IMG/VR virus record: IMGVR_UViG_3300007513_000001
Coordinates: 186,001 to 250,000 of that record
Direction: 5' to 3' (one strand)
Source of the DNA: a virus
Length of the DNA stretch: 64,000 nt
Shown: positions 43,824-51,979 of the stretch, piece after piece
How the letters are laid out: each line of letters begins with the position of its first letter
How positions within the stretch are numbered: the stretch's first letter is position 1
The notes under the pieces: model-generated
The model's input: only the letters and a program-made list of their open reading frames with translations
Databases searched by the model: none
Told to the model about the DNA's origin: nothing
Program-made: the position numbers and the translations under genes

Positions 43824-43832
43824 GAGAAAATA

Positions 43833-44249
43833 ATGGTTGTTAATGGTTTTGATATTGACGGAGTGATTCACCTTGGAGATAGTGTCTGTGGAATCCGCCC
43901 TGGTCCTGGTGATGTGATTATTACCGGTCGAAGTTTTGAGGAAGAGGCCGAAACTCTAGCTTTTCTTCGTCGTAATGGAATTAATAATCCAGTATTTTTT
44001 AACCAGTGTCATTATGATGAAAAAACTCGTGAAGGTTCTGGTTGGCACAAAGGCGAAACTATTAAGTTGTTGCATCGAGCTGGCCTCAGCATTCGATATT
44101 TTTTCGAAGACGATGAAGTTCAAAAAGCCGAAATTGAAAGAATTTTAGCAGAAAAAGAAATCTGGAATATGCCAACCAAAGTAATTCACGTTAACAATCC
44201 ACATGTAGCGAAAGAGAATAGACGTCACTTAGAGGATTTACATGAGTAA
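43833..44249 (+). CDS. Small HAD-like phosphatase
   Basis: The 138-aa protein has short HAD motifs: 'GFDIDGVIH' (motif I, DxD), 'VIITGRS' (motif II), Lys in 'GWHKGETI' (motif III) and 'FFEDDEVQK' (motif IV). There is almost no cap domain. It probably dephosphorylates a small metabolite or nucleic-acid end. It sits between FkbM and the thymine-pyrophosphorylase-like gene, overlapping the latter by 8 nt. SD TAGGAG. Confidence 0.78.
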   Translation: MVVNGFDIDGVIHLGDSVCGIRPGPGDVIITGRSFEEEAETLAFLRRNGINNPVFFNQCHYDEKTREGSGWHKGETIKLLHRAGLSIRYFFEDDEVQKAEIERILAEKEIWNMPTKVIHVNNPHVAKENRRHLEDLHE

Positions 44250-45687
44250 TTCTGAGCTTCTTAAAATGACTGATAAGCAGCTTTTTGATGAAATTCCCTC
44301 TCATAAAAAGCAAGATTTTATAGACTTTATAAAAGAGCTTAATCGAAGAGAGTATTTAGTTAGATTTGCAAAATCGTGCACCTTTGAAAGCTTTCAGCAT
44401 TTACCTGGTACTTCTTTTAAATTTGGTAATGGTTTTATCGTAAATGGAAAATCAGTCCCTTATTTCCACCCCAATCGTAGCTTTCATGATGAAATTATTT
44501 GGTTGAATGAAAATCTTTTCTACAACCCTCATGCTACTTTTGAAGACAAGCTCATCAACGCAGCGATTGTAAAGTTTTATGGGCCATCTAACACTTTGAA
44601 GCTTATTGCTAGCGGAACAGGAAAGAATTTTGTAGATTATAAACGATTCATAGGAGACGCTAAGTATCTTCAACAAGTTTGTGTAAATTTGGAAACAGCT
44701 GTGAAAAATAAAGAGAAGATATACGGAACCACAGAACTAAGAACAAGCCTACAAACTGCTGCTCGAAACTACGCAAGAGACGTTGGTTCTCCAATAGATA
44801 AACTTGAATTAATTCCGTTGGTAGATAGAAAAGTTAGATCATGTCGACCTTCTGATATTCTTTTTTGGTTTACTAAGATCGGTCCAGATTTTGTAAATTT
44901 TTATAAGAAGACTCCAAACATGGAAGAGTCTTTCAAGTTTTTAAATTCTTTTAGAGGGATTGGAAATTATTATGGTTATCATTTTAGTTGCAATCTTGCT
45001 CGTATGCCCTCCGTTGGAAATTTAATATTCAAGGGTACCCCTGGCAAAATCGATGAAGATGATGAATATGTTGTTCCGGGTGTTGGAGCGATGTCTGCGA
45101 TAAATTGGTTTTATGAACACCGCGGCCACTCTATAAACACAAAAGTTGGAAAAAAATTAATAAACGCTATTCGCGAACACCAAAATGATTTCTTCGATTT
45201 AAAGAAATCTGACAATTCTAAATTTTATATGGAAAAAGTTTCTGAGCTTGGGTATTTTACTAATTTCGGCTGTGAAATATCTTGCTGCCAGTTCGGAGTT
45301 TATCGAAGATTAAGAGAAGATAAAAAATTAGCTTTAAGAAGAGCAGCTGCACCAATTTCAAAAGAGGAAGTCAAAATGATTCTTACGCCAAAAACCCTAA
45401 TGCAAAAACTGGGTCTTATTTCAGAAGATAAGCCTTCTGAAGAACACATCCAAACCACCAATCCCGCTTTAGATTTTTCTTCTACAAGCAAAGAAGATTT
45501 AATTCTTGCTATTGTCGATGAATCTGGAGGAGCTTGTTCACATTCTGCAGTGGCAAAAATGATAGAAGAAAAGGGATATACTCAATATAAACAGTCTGGA
45601 AGCTGGAAAGAAAGCTGGGTAATAATGAGAGAATTAGTTAAAAAGGGTGCTCTAGTTAAAGATGGAAAATTTTATCGGAGGTCGTAA
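44242..45687 (+). CDS. Thymine-pyrophosphorylase-like (aGPT-Pplase/HMUDK helical) base-modification protein
   Basis: The 481-aa protein shows the helical glycosylase-like pattern of alpha-glutamyl/putrescinyl thymine pyrophosphorylases and the related domain of 5-hmdU DNA kinases: 'FLNSFRGIGNYYGYHFSCNLARMP' region (about 230-253), then 'YVVPGVGAMSAINWF' (about 275-289), and late 'FGCEISCCQFGVYRRL'. Those enzymes act on hydroxymethyl-dU in phage DNA to install amino acid or polyamine groups. The last 65 residues form a winged-helix-like DNA-binding domain. It lies directly before a C5-methyltransferase and 4 kb after the ThyA-family gene. The match is by pattern; substrate is unknown. Confidence 0.68.
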   Translation: MSNSELLKMTDKQLFDEIPSHKKQDFIDFIKELNRREYLVRFAKSCTFESFQHLPGTSFKFGNGFIVNGKSVPYFHPNRSFHDEIIWLNENLFYNPHATFEDKLINAAIVKFYGPSNTLKLIASGTGKNFVDYKRFIGDAKYLQQVCVNLETAVKNKEKIYGTTELRTSLQTAARNYARDVGSPIDKLELIPLVDRKVRSCRPSDILFWFTKIGPDFVNFYKKTPNMEESFKFLNSFRGIGNYYGYHFSCNLARMPSVGNLIFKGTPGKIDEDDEYVVPGVGAMSAINWFYEHRGHSINTKVGKKLINAIREHQNDFFDLKKSDNSKFYMEKVSELGYFTNFGCEISCCQFGVYRRLREDKKLALRRAAAPISKEEVKMILTPKTLMQKLGLISEDKPSEEHIQTTNPALDFSSTSKEDLILAIVDESGGACSHSAVAKMIEEKGYTQYKQSGSWKESWVIMRELVKKGALVKDGKFYRRS

Positions 45688-46865
45688 TGCAAAACGTGAG
45701 GTGGGGAACTATCATTCCCCTTATTGGGGGTAGCGCTATAGGGTGCTCTCAAGCCACTAAAAATAAGCCAGAATTTCATCTTAGTTATTCTGCTTTTGGC
45801 GCTAACGAAAAGTATTTAACCGATTATTGGAAAGACGTACCTCGTATAGTTTTAGATGAAGGTGGAGAAATCCCAAATCAGCAAATTGATTTTATCAACT
45901 CAGTTTGTCCATGCGCGGGTTTAAGTCAGCTTAATACTTCTAGAAGCAAAGATATGCGTGAATCTAAAAATTACTGGATGTACGAATCCGCTCAAAGGAT
46001 AATGGGAGAACTTAAACCGAGAGTTTACTGGGGAGAAAATGCTCCCGGCCTTTTTACTAATTCGGGTGCGTACGTACGTGACAAGCTTAAAACCCTGGCC
46101 AAAGAACATGGTTATTCCTTTTCTCTTTATAAAACTGATACTCAAAAACATGGAATACCACAGCGAAGAGTAAGAACTTTTTATTTTTTTTGGAGAGATA
46201 CTAATCCGCCTATTTTAAATTATTTTGATCAAACTCCTGTCCCTTTTGCAGAGTACATCAAAGAGATACCAGATACAGCAACTTTACAAGATCAGTTTAA
46301 TATTGCGGGAAAAATTTCTGACAATTTTGATTCTTACGCTTTCGTTCTTCAGAAGTTGAAAATAACCCACAGAGAATTCGTGAAATCTAATGATTCCGGG
46401 TCTATTCATTCAATTTTTTCTTACCTTGCTGAAAATGAACTTTTAAAAGAGTGCATAGACTGGATAGAAAAAAACAAAAATGAAGAAACAGCTGAACACA
46501 GAAGATTGAAAGCTATTTATAAAAAAGTTCAATCTGGTGGGAGATTTATGGATGCTTCTCCGGGGTATTATTATGCTAGAACTAACGCTATAGTGGGAAG
46601 GACTTTAACGCATTTAGTTCACCCCACTGAAGATCGCGGCATGTCTATTCGAGAGCTGCTTCATATGATGGGGCTGCCTCATGACTTTGAAATGAGCGAT
46701 AGAAAATCCTTGAATGTAATAGCGCAGAACGTTCCTACGTGTACAGCCCGAGATATGGCTACTCAAGTTATTGAATACTTAAACGGTGGTTTACAAATTG
46801 CAGAAAACAGTTTTTTAATGCAAAATAACTTAAAACAGGAGACCACGTTATGCGAGCCCTTGTAA
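45687..46865 (+). CDS. Divergent DNA cytosine-C5 methyltransferase-like protein
   Basis: The 392-aa protein keeps most C5-methyltransferase motifs: a motif I-like 'PLIGGSAIGCSQA' (11-23), motif IV 'SVCPCAGLS' with the presumed catalytic Cys76, motif VI 'GENAPGL' (116-122), motif VIII 'GIPQRRVRTFYFF' (156-168), and motif X-like 'NVPTCTARDM' near the C-terminus. It would flip out and methylate, or otherwise attack, cytosine C5. The acidic motif II residue is unclear and motif I is divergent. It starts on the last base of the pyrophosphorylase-like gene (SD CGGAGG) and overlaps the epimerase by 16 nt. Confidence 0.8.
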   Translation: MQNVRWGTIIPLIGGSAIGCSQATKNKPEFHLSYSAFGANEKYLTDYWKDVPRIVLDEGGEIPNQQIDFINSVCPCAGLSQLNTSRSKDMRESKNYWMYESAQRIMGELKPRVYWGENAPGLFTNSGAYVRDKLKTLAKEHGYSFSLYKTDTQKHGIPQRRVRTFYFFWRDTNPPILNYFDQTPVPFAEYIKEIPDTATLQDQFNIAGKISDNFDSYAFVLQKLKITHREFVKSNDSGSIHSIFSYLAENELLKECIDWIEKNKNEETAEHRRLKAIYKKVQSGGRFMDASPGYYYARTNAIVGRTLTHLVHPTEDRGMSIRELLHMMGLPHDFEMSDRKSLNVIAQNVPTCTARDMATQVIEYLNGGLQIAENSFLMQNNLKQETTLCEPL

Positions 46866-47836
46866 CTGGAGGTTGCGGATTTATTGGATCATGCATCTCT
46901 AAAAAATTAGTAGATTCAGGATGGGATGTTGAGATAGTTGACGATATGTCTAATGGGAATTATGAGTTTTTAGATGGCTATCGCATAAGATCAGTTCCGG
47001 TTCAGCTTGGTGAAAGTTTTGAAAACCAAGTCAAAAAGCAAGAACATCAAATTTTAGTTTTGGTTGGAGATTTTACTAGCTACGAAGTCGTTAGAAGAAT
47101 TGTGGAAAAAAAATATGATGTAATATTTCATTGCGCAGCCAATCCACGCGTAGAATACTCAGTTCAAAACCCTGTTGAAACAACAGACGAAAATCTAACT
47201 AAAACAATTAAGCTTTTTACTCACTCTATTGGAAACGTCAAAAGGATAGTGTTTTCCTCTAGTTGTTCAATATACGGTGATCCGTGGACTCTTCCTACTA
47301 CAGAATCTCACGGAAAAAATCCAAATAGTCCATACGCGCTTCAAAAGCTTTGTGTCGAAGAGTTTGCGCGACTGTATTCTAAAACTTATGATTTAGACAT
47401 AGCTTGTTTGCGATACTTCAATGTTTATGGCCCTTATCAATATGGAGGGTCTCCATATTCTACAGCTATCGTATCTTGGTGTGACAAAGTAAAAAATGGT
47501 TTACCGCTTCGCAGTGATGGTGATGGAACGCAGTCTAGAGATATGGTTTTTGTAGAAGACGTTGCGAGAGCAAATATTTTAGCTGCGACTCATAAAGAAA
47601 ACTTTAGTGGAAAATGCATTAATATTGGAACTGGAGCTTCTTATACTAATAATCAAATTTTAGATATTTTTAAGTCTAAGTTTCCCGACATAGAAATTAG
47701 TCATGCACCAGAAAGATCCGGAGACGTAAAACACACTCAGGCATGCACAAAAGAAGCAAGGAATTTTTTAGGATTCAGAACTGAATATTCTTTAGAAGAA
47801 GGTCTAGAAAAAACTTTTGACTGGTGGGAGATTTGA
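46850..47836 (+). CDS. NAD-dependent nucleotide-sugar epimerase/dehydratase
   Basis: An extended SDR of 328 aa with the NAD-binding 'TGGCGFIGS' (6-14), 'HCAANPRVEYSVQNP', the 'SSSCSIYG' strand, the catalytic Tyr162 and Lys166 in 'SPYALQKL', and 'RYFNVYGPYQ'. This is the UDP-glucose 4-epimerase/dTDP-glucose dehydratase family. It probably changes a nucleotide sugar used for a glycan or a DNA-base decoration. The start is supported by SD AGGAG, and it overlaps genes on both sides. Confidence 0.9.
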   Translation: MRALVTGGCGFIGSCISKKLVDSGWDVEIVDDMSNGNYEFLDGYRIRSVPVQLGESFENQVKKQEHQILVLVGDFTSYEVVRRIVEKKYDVIFHCAANPRVEYSVQNPVETTDENLTKTIKLFTHSIGNVKRIVFSSSCSIYGDPWTLPTTESHGKNPNSPYALQKLCVEEFARLYSKTYDLDIACLRYFNVYGPYQYGGSPYSTAIVSWCDKVKNGLPLRSDGDGTQSRDMVFVEDVARANILAATHKENFSGKCINIGTGASYTNNQILDIFKSKFPDIEISHAPERSGDVKHTQACTKEARNFLGFRTEYSLEEGLEKTFDWWEI

Positions 47837-48393
47837 TGAAAAATGAATTTGTTATGTTTGTCGGACCCATGTTTGGTGGGAAAACTACTAAACTTTTAAG
47901 CGCGATAGACAGATATCGATATCAAGGTAGAGACATTCATGTGTTTAAACCGATAGTAGATGAAAGATATTCTAAGGAAGAAATAGTAACCCATTGGGGA
48001 ACTAAAATTCCAGCTACTAGAATCACCTCTCCAGTTAGCAGCCTTCATCCAGTATTTGAGCCTTTCTATCACCTTAAAGAATCTTGCGTTTTAGCAGTAG
48101 ATGAAGCTTTTATGTTAGAGGGAGTTGGAAAAGTTTTGGTCGACCTGTTTAGAAGAGGCCACACAGTGCTTGTTTCTTCTCTTCAGCTTTCTTCTGATTT
48201 TACTCCATATAAAGAGCTTCAAACCATGCTTCCGTACGCTACAAAAGTAGAAGTTTGTCCGGCAGTATGCTCTACGTGCGGCGCAGACGCGCACTATACT
48301 AAAAAGGTTGGCGGTCGTTCTGATCACGCAATCGAGGTAGGGGGATCAGAGATGTATCAGCCTAAGTGTTTAGAGCATTTTTATTTGGGATAA
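47836..48393 (+). CDS. tdk: Thymidine kinase
   Basis: ATG 47836 overlaps the preceding stop (TGATG) and has the SD GGGAG. The protein has 185 aa. Walker A is 'GPMFGGKTT' (10-18). 'CVLAVDEAFMLEG' carries Walker B and the catalytic Glu, and the lasso/zinc region has 'CPAVCSTCGADAHYTKK' with a last Cys in 'CLEHFYLG'. This is the type II TK fold. It phosphorylates thymidine or deoxyuridine for salvage. With ThyX, dUTPase and dCMP deaminase it makes the phage largely independent for dTTP. Confidence 0.93.
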   Translation: MKNEFVMFVGPMFGGKTTKLLSAIDRYRYQGRDIHVFKPIVDERYSKEEIVTHWGTKIPATRITSPVSSLHPVFEPFYHLKESCVLAVDEAFMLEGVGKVLVDLFRRGHTVLVSSLQLSSDFTPYKELQTMLPYATKVEVCPAVCSTCGADAHYTKKVGGRSDHAIEVGGSEMYQPKCLEHFYLG

Positions 48394-48400
48394 TTATGAA

Positions 48401-48424
48401 ATTCTAGTTAATTCTAGTTATAAT
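48401..48424 (+). promoter_or_regulatory. Promoter-like -10 behind a 10-bp tandem repeat
   Basis: ATTCTAGTTA is repeated exactly at 48401-48410 and 48411-48420, one helical turn apart, and runs into TATAAT (48419-48424). The arrangement looks like an activator or repressor site beside a -10 box. The start codon TTG 48447 is 23 nt downstream with the SD GAAGGA. Confidence 0.45.
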
Positions 48425-48446
48425 TTTATTGAAGGATATTTTAACA

Positions 48447-48869
48447 TTGTCAGACAAACACCACAAATCATCTTGGAAGTCTAGATCTTCTCTTGCTGTT
48501 ACCCCATGGGGATCTGAGATCCGATGGGCTGCAACTGCCGGAGTAAATGGAAAATGCCTCAGCATTAACAAGGGCATGAGAACAAGCTTAAAATACTATA
48601 AGTTAAAAGACGAAGTTCTTTTTCTTTACAAGGGGAAGATTTTAGTAACTCACGGAGATGAAAAAACTATAACGCATCCAGAAACACATCCATATGTTCA
48701 ATCTATTCTTGCGCCTGGAGAAATGGTAATAGTGCAGAGCCATTGCCCTTACAGGATTGAAGCTTTAGAAGATTCTGAAGTTATTGAAATAGGCTCTCGA
48801 GGTCCAGGCGACACAGTCATGCTGGAGGATGATTTCGGGAGAGCAGATAAAGCAGATAAGGAGCTTTAA
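48447..48869 (+). CDS. Cupin protein, mannose-6-phosphate isomerase C-terminal-like
   Basis: TTG 48447 is chosen since SD GAAGGA lies about 10 nt upstream; another TTG at 48429 precedes that SD. The 140-aa protein has 'PWGSEIRWAAT', 'LSINKGMRTSLKYYKLKDEVLFLYKG', 'ILAPGEMVIVQSHCPYRIEALEDSEVIEI', the double beta-helix layout of type II phosphomannose isomerase cupins. The usual metal-binding His pattern (HxH) is weak, so it may bind a sugar without catalysis. It lies with the sugar and nucleotide genes. Confidence 0.7.
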   Translation: MSDKHHKSSWKSRSSLAVTPWGSEIRWAATAGVNGKCLSINKGMRTSLKYYKLKDEVLFLYKGKILVTHGDEKTITHPETHPYVQSILAPGEMVIVQSHCPYRIEALEDSEVIEIGSRGPGDTVMLEDDFGRADKADKEL

Positions 48870-49775
48870 ATGACAGTAACTGACCCATCTTCAGTCAATG
48901 TAGTGATATATCACGCAGACTGCACTGACGGATTCGGAGCTGCATACGCAGCTTGGAAACTACTTGGAAATAGAGCTGAATATCATGCATGTAAACATGG
49001 TAAACCACCGCCAGACGTAAAAGGAAAAGTTGTTGCTATTTTAGATTTTTCTTATGACAATGCTACAACTAAACGAATGATAGAAGACGCGGAAGGGCTG
49101 ATCATCATCGATCATCATAAGTCAGCAGTCGTAGAATTGCACGATATCAGTAATGCTATTTTTGATATGGCTCATTCTGGAACAGTTCTTTCTTGGAACT
49201 TTTTTCACCCGGGAAAAGAATCTCCTAAGTTTTTGACTTATATTGAAGATCGCGATCTTTGGAAGTGGGAACTCCCATATTCAAAAGAATTTAGTGCAGC
49301 ATTTGATATGGTTCCATTTGAATTCGAGGAATTTGAAAAATTTGAAGACGATTCTGTATTCGATGACGCTGTAAAACGAGGTTCTTACATTTTGGCGTAT
49401 TCAAAAACTGTTGTAAAGAAAGTTTGTGAAAAAGCTGAGCCGAGAAAGTTTGAAGGTAAGGATGTACTAGTCGTCAATGCGTCTCACTGGATGTCAGAGA
49501 TTGGAGCTCGTCTTTCTCCAGACTGCGATTTTGCGATGATCTGGTATTGGGATCACGTTGCGCAGCACACTAAAGTTTCTCTAAGAGCTTTTCATGAAAC
49601 TGTGGACGTTTCTGAAATTTCTAAAAAGTTCGGTGGCGGCGGCCACAAAAAAGCAGCTGGATTTCAGCTTTCCAAAAGTAAGCATGTTGAAGATTTATTT
49701 GATAAGCCGAAAACAACTAGAAAAAAATCTACTAAATCTTCAGCTAAAACTGTAAAGAAAACGGAGACTTCTTGA
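48870..49775 (+). CDS. DHH-family phosphoesterase
   Basis: The 301-aa protein begins with 'VVIYHADCTDGFGAAYAAW', has 'VAILDFSYD', the DHH motif in 'LIIIDHHKSA', 'YIEDRDLWKW', and the C-terminal DHHA1 substrate loop 'KKFGGGGHKKAAGFQL'. Such enzymes are oligoribonucleases/nanoRNases or cyclic-dinucleotide phosphodiesterases. The phage could use it to recycle short RNA or to degrade signalling cyclic nucleotides (an anti-defence role), but the sequence does not decide. A Lys/Thr/Ser-rich tail follows residue 275. Confidence 0.88.
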   Translation: MTVTDPSSVNVVIYHADCTDGFGAAYAAWKLLGNRAEYHACKHGKPPPDVKGKVVAILDFSYDNATTKRMIEDAEGLIIIDHHKSAVVELHDISNAIFDMAHSGTVLSWNFFHPGKESPKFLTYIEDRDLWKWELPYSKEFSAAFDMVPFEFEEFEKFEDDSVFDDAVKRGSYILAYSKTVVKKVCEKAEPRKFEGKDVLVVNASHWMSEIGARLSPDCDFAMIWYWDHVAQHTKVSLRAFHETVDVSEISKKFGGGGHKKAAGFQLSKSKHVEDLFDKPKTTRKKSTKSSAKTVKKTETS

Positions 49776-50173
49776 GACCGTCGTGGGATAAAATATGGAT
49801 GGATTTCGCAAGCTCAATCGCTGAGAGATCTTACGACCCAAGATTTCAAGTGGGCGCTGTTATTATTACTGAAGACAACAGCCAAGTTTTAGCTGTTGGA
49901 TATAACGGAAATTACGCTGGAGGTCCCAATGAAGTAGAATCAGAAACCCCTGGGGAATCTGGCATGCTTCATGCTGAAATTAATGCATTACTTAAAATGG
50001 ATTACAACAACCCTAAAAAGAAAAAGCTTTATCTAACTCTTTCTCCTTGTAGAATGTGCGCAAAGGCTATAATTAATAGCGGAATTAATGAAGTAGTTTA
50101 TGCTGAATCTTATAGGGACCTATCGGGGATAGAACTTTTAAAAGAATGTGGCATATCTGTAAGACACGTTTGA
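49772..50173 (+). CDS. dCMP deaminase
   Basis: The TTG start at 49772 overlaps the DHH stop and has SD GGAG 6 nt upstream. The zinc site is intact: 'HAEINALL' (His, Glu) and 'LSPCRMCAKAIINSG' (two Cys). It converts dCMP to dUMP, the ThyX substrate. The protein has 133 aa, a little short for the family; the middle Gly/Glu insert is 'GGPNEVESETPGESG'. Its presence also means any hydroxymethyl-dCMP pathway would share the same dCMP pool. Confidence 0.92.
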   Translation: MRPSWDKIWMDFASSIAERSYDPRFQVGAVIITEDNSQVLAVGYNGNYAGGPNEVESETPGESGMLHAEINALLKMDYNNPKKKKLYLTLSPCRMCAKAIINSGINEVVYAESYRDLSGIELLKECGISVRHV

Positions 50174-50220
50174 TTCAGAACTTAATATGTAGTAATGAAT
50201 TGTAATTAACGAGGACCGTA

Positions 50221-51621
50221 ATGTCACGATTAACTATGAAAGAGAGATTCGAGCTTTTTGCGAAGTGTGGAGCTTTCGGAAATTTAGAAGATTTAATGCT
50301 TCAAGAATCCAGCGTTTCTTTTCTAATGATAGAACAATTAGAAAATGACGACGTTCAAAAACTTAGAACGTCTATTGCTAATAGTAAAAAGGTAGTAAAC
50401 CAAGCGAAATCATCTCTAGCTGATAAGTTTCCTAAATCTTTAGGACCTTATTTGTCTGGGCATGCTTCAAACCTTGACAAGGCTGAGCAGTTAGCTTCTA
50501 AAATAGATTTGTCTAACCCGGAAGGACTTAAGGGCATGCTTTCAAGCATGCTTGGCGGCAAAGTCGACGTCGGCAGAGCTCTTCAGGGAGTGTTAGAAAT
50601 TGAAGCACAGTCAAATCAATCGTTAGAAACTTTTAAAAATGCTATCGCCTTAATACACAGAAATCTTGATGGTAAGCTAGAAGACGACACGAAACTTTCG
50701 GAAATTCCAGCGGATGTGGGAATTACTTCAGATCAATTAAAAGACGCTGTTAAAAAAGCGTTTAAGGGAGCTGGCAAAAAAGGCGTATTCGCAAAGATGG
50801 CCGGCTTTTTTAAGAAAAAAGCGGCAGATATTCCTGGCGCTGAAGAGGTTGGAGAATTTCCAGCTGAAGAGTTTGCTACTGAACTTTTAGAATTACCGTT
50901 TAAAGAGCTGAAAGCTTTGGCTTCTGGCACGCAGAAATTAGAGCCTCCTGCGCCAAACGAAGATGCTATTACCGATGTAAATCAAAAAGCAGAAGAAGAA
51001 ACTACAGAAACCCCGGGAGAAGAAACTACAGAAACCCCGGGAGAAGACGCTGAAGAAACCCCTGGAGAAGATACTGAAGAGCCAGATGCTCCAGAAAACC
51101 CAGACCAAGAACAAGCGGAAAACGAAGCCGCTCTAGATGCGGCTGTTTCCGCTGAAGAAAACCAAGCCCAATCCCCCTTAAAAGCTGCCATGGACGCAGT
51201 TGATGGGTGGGTTAGTGGTCTTTCGCCATCATCTCAACAAACTCTCAAAAGAGGAAAAAGAGACGAAGAGCTTAAAACAGGGATTCAATCTGCCGTAGAG
51301 GACGTCGCCGGGGCTTTACAAAAAGCCGTGAAAGGCTCAATAGATAAGTGGGTTGGTACGCACGGTGAAACCCTTATTAAATCTAAACGTTTTAAGAAGG
51401 GAACTTTTGAAAATATGTCAGACACTATTGCTGACCTCATGGCCAATTTAATGATTTCCACTAACGAATCTGGAATACCACTTACTAAAAACAAGGTTCA
51501 AAAATCAGTTTATTCTTATTTAAACAGAAAATATTTGACTGATTACGATTCTATGATAAGTGAATCATCTAAAATTATGGATAGGTGGAATCATTTAGCG
51601 GGTTTAGATCATGAAAATTGA
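50221..51621 (+). CDS. Putative virion-associated protein with acidic repeats and RWxxLAGL tail
   Basis: The 466-aa protein has a helical N-terminal region (1-240), a disordered acidic linker of tandem 'TETPGEE' units (about 259-300), a second helical domain, and the C-terminus 'DRWNHLAGLDHEN', matching the 54.5-56.1 kb protein. SD ACGAGG is present. No enzyme motif was found. It is the first of a run of acidic, low-similarity proteins that I infer to be virion- or head-associated. Confidence 0.7.
   Translation: MSRLTMKERFELFAKCGAFGNLEDLMLQESSVSFLMIEQLENDDVQKLRTSIANSKKVVNQAKSSLADKFPKSLGPYLSGHASNLDKAEQLASKIDLSNPEGLKGMLSSMLGGKVDVGRALQGVLEIEAQSNQSLETFKNAIALIHRNLDGKLEDDTKLSEIPADVGITSDQLKDAVKKAFKGAGKKGVFAKMAGFFKKKAADIPGAEEVGEFPAEEFATELLELPFKELKALASGTQKLEPPAPNEDAITDVNQKAEEETTETPGEETTETPGEDAEETPGEDTEEPDAPENPDQEQAENEAALDAAVSAEENQAQSPLKAAMDAVDGWVSGLSPSSQQTLKRGKRDEELKTGIQSAVEDVAGALQKAVKGSIDKWVGTHGETLIKSKRFKKGTFENMSDTIADLMANLMISTNESGIPLTKNKVQKSVYSYLNRKYLTDYDSMISESSKIMDRWNHLAGLDHEN
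50995..51066 (+). repeat. 24-bp tandem repeat (three units, last degenerate)
   Basis: The unit GAAGAAACTACAGAAACCCC + GGGA occurs exactly twice (50995-51018, 51019-51042), followed by a diverged third copy. It encodes 'EETTETPG' units in the acidic linker of the 466-aa protein. Exact copies imply recent expansion or active slippage. Confidence 0.85.
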
Positions 51622-51979
51622 TAAATTAGCTAATCGTCTCTTGCACGCAAGATATAAACAGCGGCTTCTTGAAGCGATATCAGAGGTAGATGTTGTAGAC
51701 GATCAAGGAAATATTATTATTGCTAAAGACTTAAAAGTTCGCCATAAAGATTCTGGTTACGAATATACGGTAGACGATGTAGTTGATGACGCCGGCGCAA
51801 TTAGTGTAGTTTTAAGAGAACCTTCAGAGCCCAGGTTTGAGCCGGCTGGCTCCGAAGCGCTATTGGGCTCTCCGCCAAACCAACAGCTTGATCTAAACGA
51901 AGACGACGCTGCCGAAGAAGAAGAGGTAGTTTTTATAGTAGACCAGGCAGAATTTGAAAAGGAGTACGAAGTCAAATGA
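51611..51979 (+). CDS. Hypothetical small protein (122 aa)
   Basis: It opens with the helical 'MKIDKLANRLLHARYKQRLLEAI', similar in style to the shared N-terminal motif. A beta-rich part follows ('IIIAKDLKVRHKDSGYEYTVDDV'), which looks like a small SH3-like barrel, then a Pro/Glu-rich acidic tail. It overlaps the preceding gene by 11 nt and the next by 4 (ATGA), so it is part of one operon. Function unknown. Confidence 0.6.
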   Translation: MKIDKLANRLLHARYKQRLLEAISEVDVVDDQGNIIIAKDLKVRHKDSGYEYTVDDVVDDAGAISVVLREPSEPRFEPAGSEALLGSPPNQQLDLNEDDAAEEEEVVFIVDQAEFEKEYEVK

